DNA of 64,000 nt from positions 605,448 to 669,447 of the forward strand of contig NZ_JAAAMK010000002.1 of assembly GCF_024105665.1 (NCBI RefSeq). The letters run 5' to 3'. Positions 36,509-45,095 of this stretch are shown one piece after another. The notes beneath the pieces were generated by a model. The model searched no databases. It was not told where the DNA came from and saw only the letters and a list, made by a program, of their open reading frames with translations. The position numbers and the translations under genes were made by a program. Every line of letters begins with the position of its first letter. Position 1 is the stretch's first letter. Origin of the DNA: Aliihoeflea aestuarii (lineage in GTDB: Bacteria; Pseudomonadota; Alphaproteobacteria; Rhizobiales; Rhizobiaceae).

Positions 36509-36544
36509 TGTGAGCTAATCCCGATTAGCGGATTAGAAGCAACC

Positions 36545-36582
36545 ACTAAAGGCGGGTGGCAAATGCGCCGCCCGCCTTTAGT
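36545..36582 (+). terminator. Terminator-like hairpin after the beta-subunit fragment
   Basis: ACTAAAGGCGGG (36545-36556) pairs perfectly with CCCGCCTTTAGT (36571-36582) around a 14-base loop, 36 bases after the fragment's stop. It probably once ended the lost operon. Confidence 0.65.
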
Positions 36583-36619
36583 TACTCGTATCGTAGATCA
36601 ATCGGCCGTAACGGGCCGG

Positions 36620-36948
36620 TCAAGCCGTCGCGACTGTTGCTAAGGGACAAGGTTCCGCCGTACAAGTTTCCGTCCAGACCGCTGCGATCTCGGCGAGTAT
36701 GGACAGAGCCAGCATCGATGCGTCGCGCATCGAGGGAAGCAATCCAACCGGCCCTGAATCCGAGCGATCTTTTCTGGTCCCTGACCGCCCGCCATTGGCT
36801 GCCACAGCCATCATTGCCTTGGTGCCCTAACGCCGCCGCCCTCAGTTCTCGTTATGACAACGAGCGCTGCGTCGCCAGTTTCTCGCCATGCCAGCCAGGC
36901 GGCCAGGACGTCCTGCGCGTGTTCGGCAATTTCATCATGATGATCGTC
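36620..36948 (-). pseudogene. Frameshifted relic of an XdhC/CoxI-family molybdoenzyme maturation factor
   Basis: Reading leftwards on the minus strand, one frame gives EIAEHAQDVLAAWLAWRETG and then ALVVITRTEGGGVRAPRQ before a stop at 36811. The next frame continues MMAVAANGG, and further on GPVGLLPSMRDASMLALSIL and AEIAAVWTE. These match the N-terminal and C-terminal ends of XdhC proteins, which insert the sulfurated molybdenum cofactor into xanthine-dehydrogenase-type enzymes. A frameshift near 36812 and a missing central part show it is dead. It lies beside the beta-subunit fragment, so a whole oxidoreductase operon seems to have decayed here. Confidence 0.65.
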
Positions 36949-37010
36949 ACCCGCTTTGTCCGGCAGGCAAGGTCGGCGCGGTTTCACACGCGACGTCCCC
37001 CCGGGGAGTG

Positions 37011-37874
37011 TCAGGCAATTCCGCCATTGGCAAAAACATTCTGGCCGTTGATCCAGGCCCCACTTTCGGAACACAACATCGCGATGACGTCGGCGATGTC
37101 CTCAGGCTCGCCCAGACGACCCAAAGGCGTTGCCTCCGGTATGCCACGAAGCGCATCCTCTCCATGCTGACGAAGCAGTTGCGTGTCGACAGCGCCGGGT
37201 GACACGGCGTTGACGGATATGCTGCGCCCGTCGAGTTCCTTCGATAACGCGCGAACGAAGATCTCCTGATCTGCCTTGCTTGCGGCATAAGCGCCGGTTC
37301 CGGGGGGCGTTTGACGAATGATGCTGGAACTCAGTGCAATGATCCGTCCACCGTCGCGGGTGCGGCGTGCGGCCTCGCGCAACGTGTTGAACGAACCCTT
37401 GACATTGGTTGCCATCATCCGATCGAACGCTTCATCGGTTGTCTGGGCAAATAGACCGACATTCATGATGCCAGCTTTGGCGACGACCACATCCACGCCA
37501 CCGAAAGCCTCGTCATTGGCGTCGAACACGGCGCGCAGAGCGACCGGATCGGCTACATCGCCCTGGCATAAGATGGCCCGGCCACCTGCCGCTTCGATGT
37601 CGGCGACGACTTCAGCGGCCAGATCGTGATTGGTCAGATAGTTCACGGTCACCGCATATCCCTCACGCGCAAGGCGTTTGGCAGTGGCGGCTCCGATGCC
37701 TCGAGACGAACCGGTGATGACAGCGGCGCGACCGGCGCCGGGCAAAGCGCTCGGGGCGGAGGCAGACGTCTGGGCAGAAGCTACTCCTGCGAGTGCAAGA
37801 GTGGCCGGAGCAGCGGCCGCCAGCGTCAGAAAATTGCGGCGGGAATCGTCATGTGTCTCGGACGTTTTGGTCAT
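37011..37874 (-). CDS. Short-chain dehydrogenase/reductase with Tat signal peptide
   Basis: A 287-residue protein. It opens with a twin-arginine leader (SRRNFLTLAAAAPATLALAG, ending about residue 35), then a classical SDR domain: cofactor motif TGSSRGIG (54-61) and catalytic S183, Y196 and K200 (YAASK). The structural NNAG motif reads AKAG (132-135), an uncommon substitution. A Tat leader predicts export of a folded, cofactor-loaded enzyme to the periplasm, unusual for SDRs. Its orientation matches the downstream methyltransferase/SDR/iorAB block, which also includes a Tat-exported oxidoreductase. The substrate is unknown. Confidence 0.85.
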   Translation of the reverse strand: MTKTSETHDDSRRNFLTLAAAAPATLALAGVASAQTSASAPSALPGAGRAAVITGSSRGIGAATAKRLAREGYAVTVNYLTNHDLAAEVVADIEAAGGRAILCQGDVADPVALRAVFDANDEAFGGVDVVVAKAGIMNVGLFAQTTDEAFDRMMATNVKGSFNTLREAARRTRDGGRIIALSSSIIRQTPPGTGAYAASKADQEIFVRALSKELDGRSISVNAVSPGAVDTQLLRQHGEDALRGIPEATPLGRLGEPEDIADVIAMLCSESGAWINGQNVFANGGIA

Positions 37875-37940
37875 TGGTACTCTTTGTCTCTGTCACAATA
37901 AGGTGGAAAATTGCGTGACGTGTGTTTCAACTAGCCCGGT

Positions 37941-38690
37941 TCAATTGCCAGCTTTGGGCAACTGAGGAACAAAAGCGGCGGCGCGTCGGAGCCTGTAGAC
38001 GGATGCGGGAGGCAGATTGGCGAATGTGCCGCTGATGCGTTCTGCCTTGAGGCCAAGACGCTCCAGTACGGCGAGCGAAACCGGGCAGCGGGGGCCATAG
38101 GTGAACTGGTAAAACGCGCCGTCGGTCGACAGTTTGCCAAAGGCTGACCGCAAGATTGCCTCGACCTTCTTTTCCGGCATCGATAGGAGCGGCAGGCCGC
38201 TTACGACGGCTCCGGCATATCGGCCGCCGAACAGGTCGACCGTGTCCAACTCCGCCGCGTCGATGCAAAGCGTTTGAGCATGCGGAAAGGCAAGAGAAAG
38301 AGCCCGGGCAAAAGGCTCGCCGAACTCGACGAGTGCAAGGTCCTCCTCACGGACACTGCGTGCCAGAAGTGCGCGCGTGAAGGGGCCGGTGCCCGGTCCA
38401 AGCTCGATCACCGGACCGGTCGAACCCGAGATTTCCGCCGTCATCAGCCGGGCGAGAGCTGTGCTGGAGGGAGCGATCGCTGCTACACGCAAGGGCGAGC
38501 GGAGCCACGCGCCGAAGAAGCGGAAAGTTTCCCGGATGCGATCCAGACGCGCCGGCTGCATCTTGGTGTCGGGCAGCGGTGTGGCCGGGCTCTGTCCGGC
38601 TCTGCGTTCGGCGAAAGCGGTGACGAGCAAACCAACGGCATTCAACGCAGCGATGCCGGTGACGAGAGTTCCGAACGTGTCCATATTCAA
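37941..38690 (-). CDS. Class I SAM-dependent methyltransferase, PmtA-like (phospholipid N-methyltransferase family)
   Basis: A 249-residue protein with an N-terminal hydrophobic segment (about residues 7-27) and a Rossmann methyltransferase domain. Motif I is VIELGPGTGPFTRALL at about residues 92-107. The layout FFGAWLRSPLRVAAIAPSS before motif I is typical of rhizobial PmtA/PmtA-like proteins, which methylate phosphatidylethanolamine. The start overlaps the end of the SDR gene by four bases, so both are cotranscribed. The added N-terminal membrane segment suggests membrane association. Lipid specificity is inferred. Confidence 0.75.
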   Translation of the reverse strand: MNMDTFGTLVTGIAALNAVGLLVTAFAERRAGQSPATPLPDTKMQPARLDRIRETFRFFGAWLRSPLRVAAIAPSSTALARLMTAEISGSTGPVIELGPGTGPFTRALLARSVREEDLALVEFGEPFARALSLAFPHAQTLCIDAAELDTVDLFGGRYAGAVVSGLPLLSMPEKKVEAILRSAFGKLSTDGAFYQFTYGPRCPVSLAVLERLGLKAERISGTFANLPPASVYRLRRAAAFVPQLPKAGN

Positions 38691-39631
38691 TCGACCAGAA
38701 CAGCGTTTGGCGTTTTGCCGAAGGTGACCCCGGCCAGTTCCTCGGACACGTCCCAGAGTTTGCTGGCGACATGCCTTTCACGGGCAGCGGGCGGCACCTT
38801 TGCTTCGCCGGGAAAGCCGCGAACCTCTACGATCCCTGTCGGCCCGTAATATGTGGACGCGCGCGCATCCGGTGAGGTCGCCGCGAAAAGGGTCGGAAGA
38901 GCGCCTTGCGCCACTGGCTGGAAAAGGAACCAGAGCGCGGAGCGGGCGATGCCCTGCACGCTGTAGCGACCCGGCGCATTGTGCAGGAGGTTGGTTCTGG
39001 AGACGCCGGGATGAGCCGCGATACTCGTGATCCCCCAATTCGCGTTGTCGCTGCGCCGTTGCAGTTCGTAGGCGAACATGAGGCAGGCGAGCTTCGACTG
39101 GCTGTAGACGGACATGGGTTTGTAGTCCCGTTCGGCCTGGAGATCGTCAAAGTCGATCCGGCCGTTCCGCGCGGCGATGCTGGAAAGCGTCACCACGCGC
39201 GGCGCGCTCGACTTGCGCAGCAGCGGCAGAAGATGCGCCGTTAGCGCGAAGTGGGCAAGATAGTTGACCCCGAATTGAAGCTCGAAGCCGTCGCGGGTCA
39301 CCTCGCGGCGCGGCGGTGTCATGACGCCAGCATTGTTGATCAGGACATCGATCTTGTTTCGTTGCGCAGCAAGGCGGCTGCCGAAGGCTTCCACCGAAGC
39401 CAGGTTCGCGAGATCGACAGGCTCGAAACTCACCGTGGCAAGACCGTAAGCGTTCTTGATGCTGGCCACCGCCGCAGCGCCCTTTTTCGGGTCGCGCCCC
39501 GCAATGATGACGTCTCCTCCTGCCAGAGCCAGCGCGAGCGCATCCTCGAAACCAAGGCCGCCTGTGCCGGTGACGACGATAGTACGACCTCGCTGAGAGG
39601 GGATGTCTTCAGTGGTCCAACGCTTGGTCAT
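38687..39631 (-). CDS. Short-chain dehydrogenase/reductase (retinol/protochlorophyllide-reductase-like)
   Basis: A 314-residue cytosolic SDR with cofactor motif TGTGGLGF (21-28), intact NNAG (LINNAGVM) and active site YSQSK. The C-terminal part (about 60 residues beyond a minimal SDR) follows the pattern of the WW-domain-oxidoreductase/light-dependent POR-like branch. The start at 39631 reads MTKRWTTEDI. It lies between iorB and the methyltransferase gene in the same direction, 56 bases after iorB, and overlaps the methyltransferase gene by four bases. Together they may form a downstream part of the ior operon. Confidence 0.85.
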   Translation of the reverse strand: MTKRWTTEDIPSQRGRTIVVTGTGGLGFEDALALALAGGDVIIAGRDPKKGAAAVASIKNAYGLATVSFEPVDLANLASVEAFGSRLAAQRNKIDVLINNAGVMTPPRREVTRDGFELQFGVNYLAHFALTAHLLPLLRKSSAPRVVTLSSIAARNGRIDFDDLQAERDYKPMSVYSQSKLACLMFAYELQRRSDNANWGITSIAAHPGVSRTNLLHNAPGRYSVQGIARSALWFLFQPVAQGALPTLFAATSPDARASTYYGPTGIVEVRGFPGEAKVPPAARERHVASKLWDVSEELAGVTFGKTPNAVLVD

Positions 39632-39687
39632 GACGGGCTCCTGGGTTGCCTGGTGGTGCGGGCTTTAGGCTGCGTGATCGGGAAGGC

Positions 39688-41997
39688 CTATGCGGGCAGA
39701 ACGGTTCGTGTCCGCCGCTCGCCGATGGTTTCGGTGATTGCGAGAGGAAGTGATCGGAGGCGGCGGCCGGTGGCGGCATGGATCGCATTGGCGATAGCAC
39801 CGGCAACCGGCACGATGCCGGGCTCGCCAGCGCCGCCGGGCGGCAAGTCGCTTTCGACGATCTCGACAATGATTTCGGGCGCGTTGTGCATTCGCTGCAT
39901 CGGAAAGTCATGGAAGTTCGATTCCACCACGGCGCCCGCTTCGAGCGTGATGGCACTGTTCAGCGTCGATGTAACGCCGAAGATGATGCCGCCCTCCATC
40001 TGGGCGATCACGGCGTCGGGGTTGATCACCAATCCGACATCGATTGCGCAATAGACGCGGTCGACGGTGATCTCGCCATCGTCGGCCACGGTGACTTCGG
40101 CGACCTGCGCTACGACGCTGCGATAACACTCCTCGATGGCGATGCCGCGTCCGCGCCCGGAGGCCATGGGTGTACCCCATCCGGCGATTGCCGCGACGCG
40201 ATCGAGCACGGCAAGATGGCGCGGGTTTTCGCGAAGCATCGCTCGGCGATAGTCCAGAGAGTCCGCCCCGGCAGCCAGCGCGCATTCGTCGATGAAGCTT
40301 TCGGAAAAGAAGGTGTTGAACGAGAAGCCGTTCGAGCGCCAGACGTGGATGGGCATGTGGCTGGGCACGTTCTGGCTGCGCATCCGCCGGTTGGGAATGG
40401 CGTAATGCAGCTTGTCCAGCCCTTCGACCGTGAGGCGATCCCCATCGGAACTGGCAGTGAAGGGCGCATTGCGGCTGGTGATGGCATTGACGACGGATTG
40501 CGCTGCGACGAGTGCGTCATAGGCGACGGGAAGACCGTCCGGTCCGAGCGCTGCGCGGAGACGCGCAGCCGCATGGGTGCGGAAAAGCCCCCGGGCGATG
40601 TCCTCCTCACGCGACCAGATCAGCTTTACAGGTCTGCCAACGTGACGTGCGGCAAGGAATGCCGCCTGCGCGGAAATGTCAGGATCGCTGCGTCGCCCGA
40701 AACCGCCGCCATTCATGGTGATGTTGCAAGTGATCGAGGACGGCCGCAACCCGGCCCATTCCGTACCGCGGCCGATGCCTGTCCGCACGAAAAGCGGCGA
40801 CTGCGACGGCACCCATGCTTCAACCGACCCGTCATCGCGCACCAGAACGGTCGCGTTGATCGGCTCCATGCAGGCATGCGCCAGAAACGGAACCTCGTAT
40901 TCGGCTTCGACCAAGGTATCTGCGTTGCCATTGATTGCCGCTTCCGCGTCTCCGTCATTGATGTTCTCGTAAGGGCTTTCGCTGTCGAGAGCCGCATGCA
41001 GTCGCGCCGCCATGCCCGCGCTGTCGACGCCGTCGGCTTCCGTTTGCGTCCATTGGACGTCCAGGAGCCAGGCGGCCTGTTCGGCTCGCCACCAGGAGTC
41101 GGCGACGATCGCAACCTGACGCCCGTCCACGATCACGACGTCCTCGACACCTGGTTGCGCGCGCACTTCGGCCTCGTTGGCGATCCTGACAATTTGCGCG
41201 CCGAAGACCGGCGCCTGGCGGATCGTGGCATGGAGCATATTCGGCAAGACGACATCCATGCCGAAGACCGGCTCGCCGCGAACCTTGGCAGGCACATCGA
41301 CACGCGGCTGACGCGTGCCGATGATCTGCCAGTCGGATGCAGGCTTCAAAGCGGGCTCAGCAGGAGGCGGCAGAACTGCAGCCTCGCGGGCAAGATCGCC
41401 ATAGGAAAGGCTGCGACCCGAAGCGTCGTGCCGCACGAAACCTTCGCCGGTGGTCAATTGCGAAGCCGGCACGCCAAGGCGCGCAGCGCCGGCATCGATA
41501 AGCATCTGGCGGGCCGAGGCCCCCGCTACGCGCATCGGATGCCATAGCGACATCGTGGACGCCGACGCGCCGGTCGCGATAAAGCCAAGCTGGCCGAGGA
41601 CACGCCGCCCGACCCATACGATCGGGCCGCTCGCCTCTTCGGGGCGTTGTTGAAGCACGTTGGACCAACTGGAATAGGCCGGCAGCGGTTCGGTTGGAAA
41701 CTCCACGCTGATGCGTTCGTCGAAAGGGATGTCCAGTTCTTCGGCCACCACCATGGCAAGCCCGGTATGGATACCCTGCCCCATTTCCGTGCGGGGCACC
41801 TGAACGACCACTCGGCCATCTTCACGGATGGTGAGAAATGCATTGAGAACAGCACTGTCGCCATCGACGAAGCCGTTAAGGCCGTCCACATCGACCGTGG
41901 CAAGATAGCCGACACCGCCAATGGCGGCGACAAGGGCGGTGCCGCCAAGAGCTGCACCCGTCAAAAGGAAGCCGCGTCGGGAGATGATACGGGGCAT
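39688..41997 (-). CDS. iorB: Isoquinoline 1-oxidoreductase-type molybdopterin-binding subunit (beta)
   Basis: Large catalytic subunit of a xanthine-dehydrogenase-family hydroxylase, 769 residues. The N-terminal Tat leader (SRRGFLLTGAALGGTALVAA) predicts export to the periplasm. The molybdopterin motif GGGFGRRSDPDISAQ and the C-terminal active-site glutamate context GAGEPGIVPV are intact. Such IorB/aldehyde-oxidoreductase-like proteins hydroxylate N-heterocycles or oxidise aldehydes, passing electrons through the IorA iron-sulfur clusters. The gene starts nine bases after iorA ends. No xdhC gene for cofactor maturation is intact in this window, and only a relic lies at 36.6 kb. The substrate is unknown. 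Confidence 0.9.
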   Translation of the reverse strand: MPRIISRRGFLLTGAALGGTALVAAIGGVGYLATVDVDGLNGFVDGDSAVLNAFLTIREDGRVVVQVPRTEMGQGIHTGLAMVVAEELDIPFDERISVEFPTEPLPAYSSWSNVLQQRPEEASGPIVWVGRRVLGQLGFIATGASASTMSLWHPMRVAGASARQMLIDAGAARLGVPASQLTTGEGFVRHDASGRSLSYGDLAREAAVLPPPAEPALKPASDWQIIGTRQPRVDVPAKVRGEPVFGMDVVLPNMLHATIRQAPVFGAQIVRIANEAEVRAQPGVEDVVIVDGRQVAIVADSWWRAEQAAWLLDVQWTQTEADGVDSAGMAARLHAALDSESPYENINDGDAEAAINGNADTLVEAEYEVPFLAHACMEPINATVLVRDDGSVEAWVPSQSPLFVRTGIGRGTEWAGLRPSSITCNITMNGGGFGRRSDPDISAQAAFLAARHVGRPVKLIWSREEDIARGLFRTHAAARLRAALGPDGLPVAYDALVAAQSVVNAITSRNAPFTASSDGDRLTVEGLDKLHYAIPNRRMRSQNVPSHMPIHVWRSNGFSFNTFFSESFIDECALAAGADSLDYRRAMLRENPRHLAVLDRVAAIAGWGTPMASGRGRGIAIEECYRSVVAQVAEVTVADDGEITVDRVYCAIDVGLVINPDAVIAQMEGGIIFGVTSTLNSAITLEAGAVVESNFHDFPMQRMHNAPEIIVEIVESDLPPGGAGEPGIVPVAGAIANAIHAATGRRLRSLPLAITETIGERRTRTVLPA

Positions 41998-42006
41998 CGT
42001 TGGTTC

Positions 42007-42471
42007 CTAGCTTTGCGAAAGTGCGTCGGCAGCGCGATGGATCGCGCGGCGAATGCGCGGATAGGTCCCGCAGCGGCAGATATTGGTGATTGCCTCATCG
42101 ATCTCGGCGTCCGTCGGCCGCGGCGTGCGTGCTAGAAGCGCCGTTGTCGCGATCATGAAGCCGGGCTGGCAGAAGCCGCATTGCGGCACCTGCTCGTCAA
42201 CCCATGCCTGCTGGACGATCGAAAGGTCGCCGCTCGTGCTCGGTAGCCCTTCGATCGTGACCACCGACGCGCCGGCCAGACTACCGAGCGGCACGATGCA
42301 CGAGGGCGTGGATTCGCCGTCGACGAGCACGCGGCAGGCGCCGCACTGAGCGACGCCGCACCCATATTTGGGCCCGAGTAGCCCAAGGTCTTCGCGCAAC
42401 GCCCAAAGGAGCGGCTTGTCGTCCGCGCCCTCGATGTCGATGGGAATGTTGTTGACGGTCAGCGCTACCAT
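42007..42471 (-). CDS. iorA: (2Fe-2S)-binding subunit of isoquinoline-oxidoreductase-type enzyme (alpha)
   Basis: Small subunit of 154 residues carrying two [2Fe-2S] clusters. The plant-ferredoxin-like cluster is at CGVAQCGACRVLVDGE with a later cysteine (about residues 39-60). The second cluster is in CGFCQPGFMIATTALL and NICRCGTYPRIRRAI. It passes electrons from the molybdenum subunit to an acceptor, usually a cytochrome c that is not encoded here. It is transcribed divergently from a two-component system with a 333-base gap. A motif pair about 200 bp upstream suggests control by that response regulator. Confidence 0.93.
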   Translation of the reverse strand: MVALTVNNIPIDIEGADDKPLLWALREDLGLLGPKYGCGVAQCGACRVLVDGESTPSCIVPLGSLAGASVVTIEGLPSTSGDLSIVQQAWVDEQVPQCGFCQPGFMIATTALLARTPRPTDAEIDEAITNICRCGTYPRIRRAIHRAADALSQS

Positions 42472-42668
42472 GCGATCTCCAGAACGGGTGCTGCGAAATC
42501 ATCGGCGGAGACGCGCGGGCCGACCGGCCACAGCGCGCCTCCGGAAGCAAAGGGGGACGGAGGTCCGCGTCAGGCATCTGCTTGCCCGTGCCGGTTGGGG
42601 ATGCCCCGTTGCTTCGAGGCTCAAGCTAGACCGCATGCGTCGTAAACCTGTGCCAGCAGCGTGTCGCT

Positions 42669-42728
42669 CTGTATTAAATTGTATCAAGAAGAAGCCCACC
42701 GGCGCGAAGCACCGTCACCCCGATACAA
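42669..42728. promoter_or_regulatory. 17-bp motif copy 2 and inverted TTGTATC/GATACAA
   Basis: CTGTATTAAATTGTATC (42669-42685) matches copy 1 at 35693 outside three central bases and contains TGTAT twice, ten bases apart, as OmpR-class regulators often prefer. A GATACAA half-site in the opposite orientation follows at 42722-42728. It lies in the gap between iorA and the response-regulator gene. Confidence 0.5.
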
Positions 42729-42804
42729 ACGGTTACATTTTCGAGGGAGCATTCGCCGAGGGACGAATATATAAGACGACATAGTTTCAGCATCAGAGGC
42801 TGAT

Positions 42805-43530
42805 ATGGAGCCAGTGCCACACATCGCCATTGTCGATGATCATCGTGATATTCGCGAGCTCGTCGGCAAATACTTGCAGCAGCAAGGCTACCGCGTCACC
42901 ACCGTGGAGAACGGTGCTGCGCTACGACGCCTGCTCGAACGCGGTGCGCCTGATCTCGTCGTGCTCGACATCATGATGCCGGGCGAGGACGGCCTCACCT
43001 TGTGCCGCGAACTTCGCGCCGGACCAGGCAGCGGCGTGCCGATCATTTTCCTCACTGCAAAAACGGACGAGACGGATCGCGTGATTGGCCTCGAACTTGG
43101 GGCGGACGACTATCTGACCAAGCCGTTCTCCTCGCGCGAACTCCTGGCACGCATCAAAGCAGTTCTGCGCCGAGCCAACAGCCTTCCGCCGCAGCGCTCA
43201 GCGGTCCGTGTCGGTTCCATGCGTTTTGATCGCTGGATGCTGAATCTCGCGCGGCGCGAGCTGCAAGGCGCAGATGGCGTCGGCGTTCCGCTCTCGACAG
43301 CCGAATTCCGGTTGTTGAAGGTGTTCGTCGAACGTCCGGGAATGGTTCTTACCCGCGATCAGCTGCTCGATCTGACCGTAGGACGCGAGGCCGATCCGTT
43401 CGATCGTTCCATCGACAATCAGGTCAGCCGCTTGCGTCGCAAGATTGAGGCTGATCCGAAGAACCCGACGATCATCCAGACCTATCGCGGTGATGGCTAC
43501 AGCTTCGTGCCAGAGGTTTGCACGCTATGA
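42805..43530 (+). CDS. OmpR/PhoB-class response regulator
   Basis: A 241-residue two-component regulator. The receiver domain has the acidic pocket DD (11-12), phospho-acceptor D55 (VVLDIMMPGEDG) and lysine in LTKPFSSRELLARI. The C-terminal winged helix contains LSTAEFRLLKVFVERPGMVLT. It ends in an ATGA overlap with the histidine kinase gene. Divergent placement from iorAB and the shared upstream motif suggest it controls the oxidoreductase genes. The resemblance is to OmpR/TorR-like regulators; the signal is unknown. Confidence 0.92.
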   Translation: MEPVPHIAIVDDHRDIRELVGKYLQQQGYRVTTVENGAALRRLLERGAPDLVVLDIMMPGEDGLTLCRELRAGPGSGVPIIFLTAKTDETDRVIGLELGADDYLTKPFSSRELLARIKAVLRRANSLPPQRSAVRVGSMRFDRWMLNLARRELQGADGVGVPLSTAEFRLLKVFVERPGMVLTRDQLLDLTVGREADPFDRSIDNQVSRLRRKIEADPKNPTIIQTYRGDGYSFVPEVCTL

Positions 43531-44954
43531 TGCGTCTTTTGACGTTCTGGCAAAAGAGCCTGTCTGCCCAGCTTCTGGCCTCAATGCTGCTCGCGCTTTT
43601 CGTGTCGCAGTTCATCGGTCTTGGCATTTCCTGGGGCAAGTTCCGTTCCGACCTCTATACGACTGTGCGCACGGAGCTCGGCAGTAGATCCGAGGCCGTT
43701 GCCCGGCTGGTCGAGACGGTTCCTGCCGGGCTTGAGGACGATATCGCGCGGGTCAACAGCACGGACTATACCCGTTTCTGGATTTCCGCGGCTCCTGCGA
43801 CTTCGCTGGACGACTGGGTTGAGGAGGCTTTTCACCGCTTCGAAGTCCCGCTGAGCGCGCTTTTGAACGGCTCTGAGGCGGAAGTGCCTAATATCGGATC
43901 GTCCTATTCCAGCCCGATTCCCCAAGGCGCCGAACCGGACCTGTTCCTTGCCGGATCAAGCTGGACATCTGCAACGCCCGAAAGCGCCGGTGGTTCGAAC
44001 TCAGCGCTCACTCTCGACTTCGCCAGAGGAGGAGGAGCCGGATTGATGGTGCCGCTCAGCGATGGCCGGGCGCTCAATATCGCCTACTACAAGAGGATGC
44101 CCTCGATCTGGTCGACGCACCTGCCCTTCTCGCTTGCGCTAACGGCCGTGCTGGTCTCGCTGATCGGTGCGCTTACGGTACGACGCATCTCACGTCCGCT
44201 CGGCCGGTTGACGAAAGCCGCCGAAACGCTTGGACGAGGCGAGGCCGTGACGCCGCTTCGCGAAAGCGGACCTGAAGATATCCGCCGGACAGCAGAGGCG
44301 TTCAATCTGATGCAGGATCGGCTGCACCGCTTCGTGACGGATCGGACGCGGATGCTGGGCGCTATCGGCCATGATTTGAGAACTCCGCTGACGACATTGC
44401 GCCTGCGCGCGGAACTCGTGGAGGATGCCGAACTCCAGGAACGCATGCTCGACACGATAAGCGAAATGCAGACGATGACCGAGGCGACGCTTGCGCTGGC
44501 CCGTCAGGAAGCAACCCTCGAAGAAACCCGCACGATCGACCTGTCCGCGCTCGTCGAAACCGTCTGCGACGATCTGGCTGAACTCGGGCTGTCCGTGCGG
44601 TTCATCGCGGGAGAGCGCGTCAATTATCGCTGCCGACCGGACGGTCTTCGTCGTACGATCCGCAACCTCGTCGAAAATGCCGTGCGCTACGCTGGCAGCG
44701 CAGAGGTACGGCTTGAAACGAAAAACGCGGCCGTTGAAATTCTGGTCGACGACAATGGTCCCGGCATACCTGTCGACAAGATGGAAGACGTCTTCGCGCC
44801 CTTCTTTCGTCTGGAGGGGTCGCGCTCGCGCGAAACCGGAGGTGTAGGCCTTGGCCTGTCGATTTCCCGCGCCATCGCGCGCCAGCACGGGGGCGATATT
44901 GTCCTGTCGCAGCGCGAGCCTGGTCTCAGGGCGGCGATCGTCCTGCCGACCTAG
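43527..44954 (+). CDS. Membrane sensor histidine kinase (EnvZ-like)
   Basis: A 475-residue kinase. The order is a first transmembrane segment (LLASMLLALFVSQFIGLGIS), a periplasmic sensor of about 150 residues, a second transmembrane segment (LPFSLALTAVLVSLIGALTV), HAMP, HisKA with the H-box AIGHDLRTPLTTLRL, then the ATPase domain with N-box LRRTIRNLVENAVRYA, G1 VDDNGPGIP and G2 GGVGLGLSI. ATG 43527 within the ATGA overlap with the response-regulator gene is preferred, with AGAGGT upstream; a TTG three codons earlier is less likely. The sensor domain is not of a recognised type. Confidence 0.9.
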   Translation: MMRLLTFWQKSLSAQLLASMLLALFVSQFIGLGISWGKFRSDLYTTVRTELGSRSEAVARLVETVPAGLEDDIARVNSTDYTRFWISAAPATSLDDWVEEAFHRFEVPLSALLNGSEAEVPNIGSSYSSPIPQGAEPDLFLAGSSWTSATPESAGGSNSALTLDFARGGGAGLMVPLSDGRALNIAYYKRMPSIWSTHLPFSLALTAVLVSLIGALTVRRISRPLGRLTKAAETLGRGEAVTPLRESGPEDIRRTAEAFNLMQDRLHRFVTDRTRMLGAIGHDLRTPLTTLRLRAELVEDAELQERMLDTISEMQTMTEATLALARQEATLEETRTIDLSALVETVCDDLAELGLSVRFIAGERVNYRCRPDGLRRTIRNLVENAVRYAGSAEVRLETKNAAVEILVDDNGPGIPVDKMEDVFAPFFRLEGSRSRETGGVGLGLSISRAIARQHGGDIVLSQREPGLRAAIVLPT

Positions 44955-45095
44955 CGATCGTGCGGCATGGGCCGCTGCCCGGACCGATACGGTTCCTATA
45001 CGAAAGCCCTCCGAGGCGTAACGGCACACTGTCTCGTTCGGCGTTGCGGCGACTTTCGCTCCTTCGATTTCGGGGGGTTATGCTATGATCGTCGT

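Noticed and set aside
39778..41547. 589-codon plus-strand frame opposite iorB
   Set aside because: Antisense shadow of a high-GC gene; no motifs.
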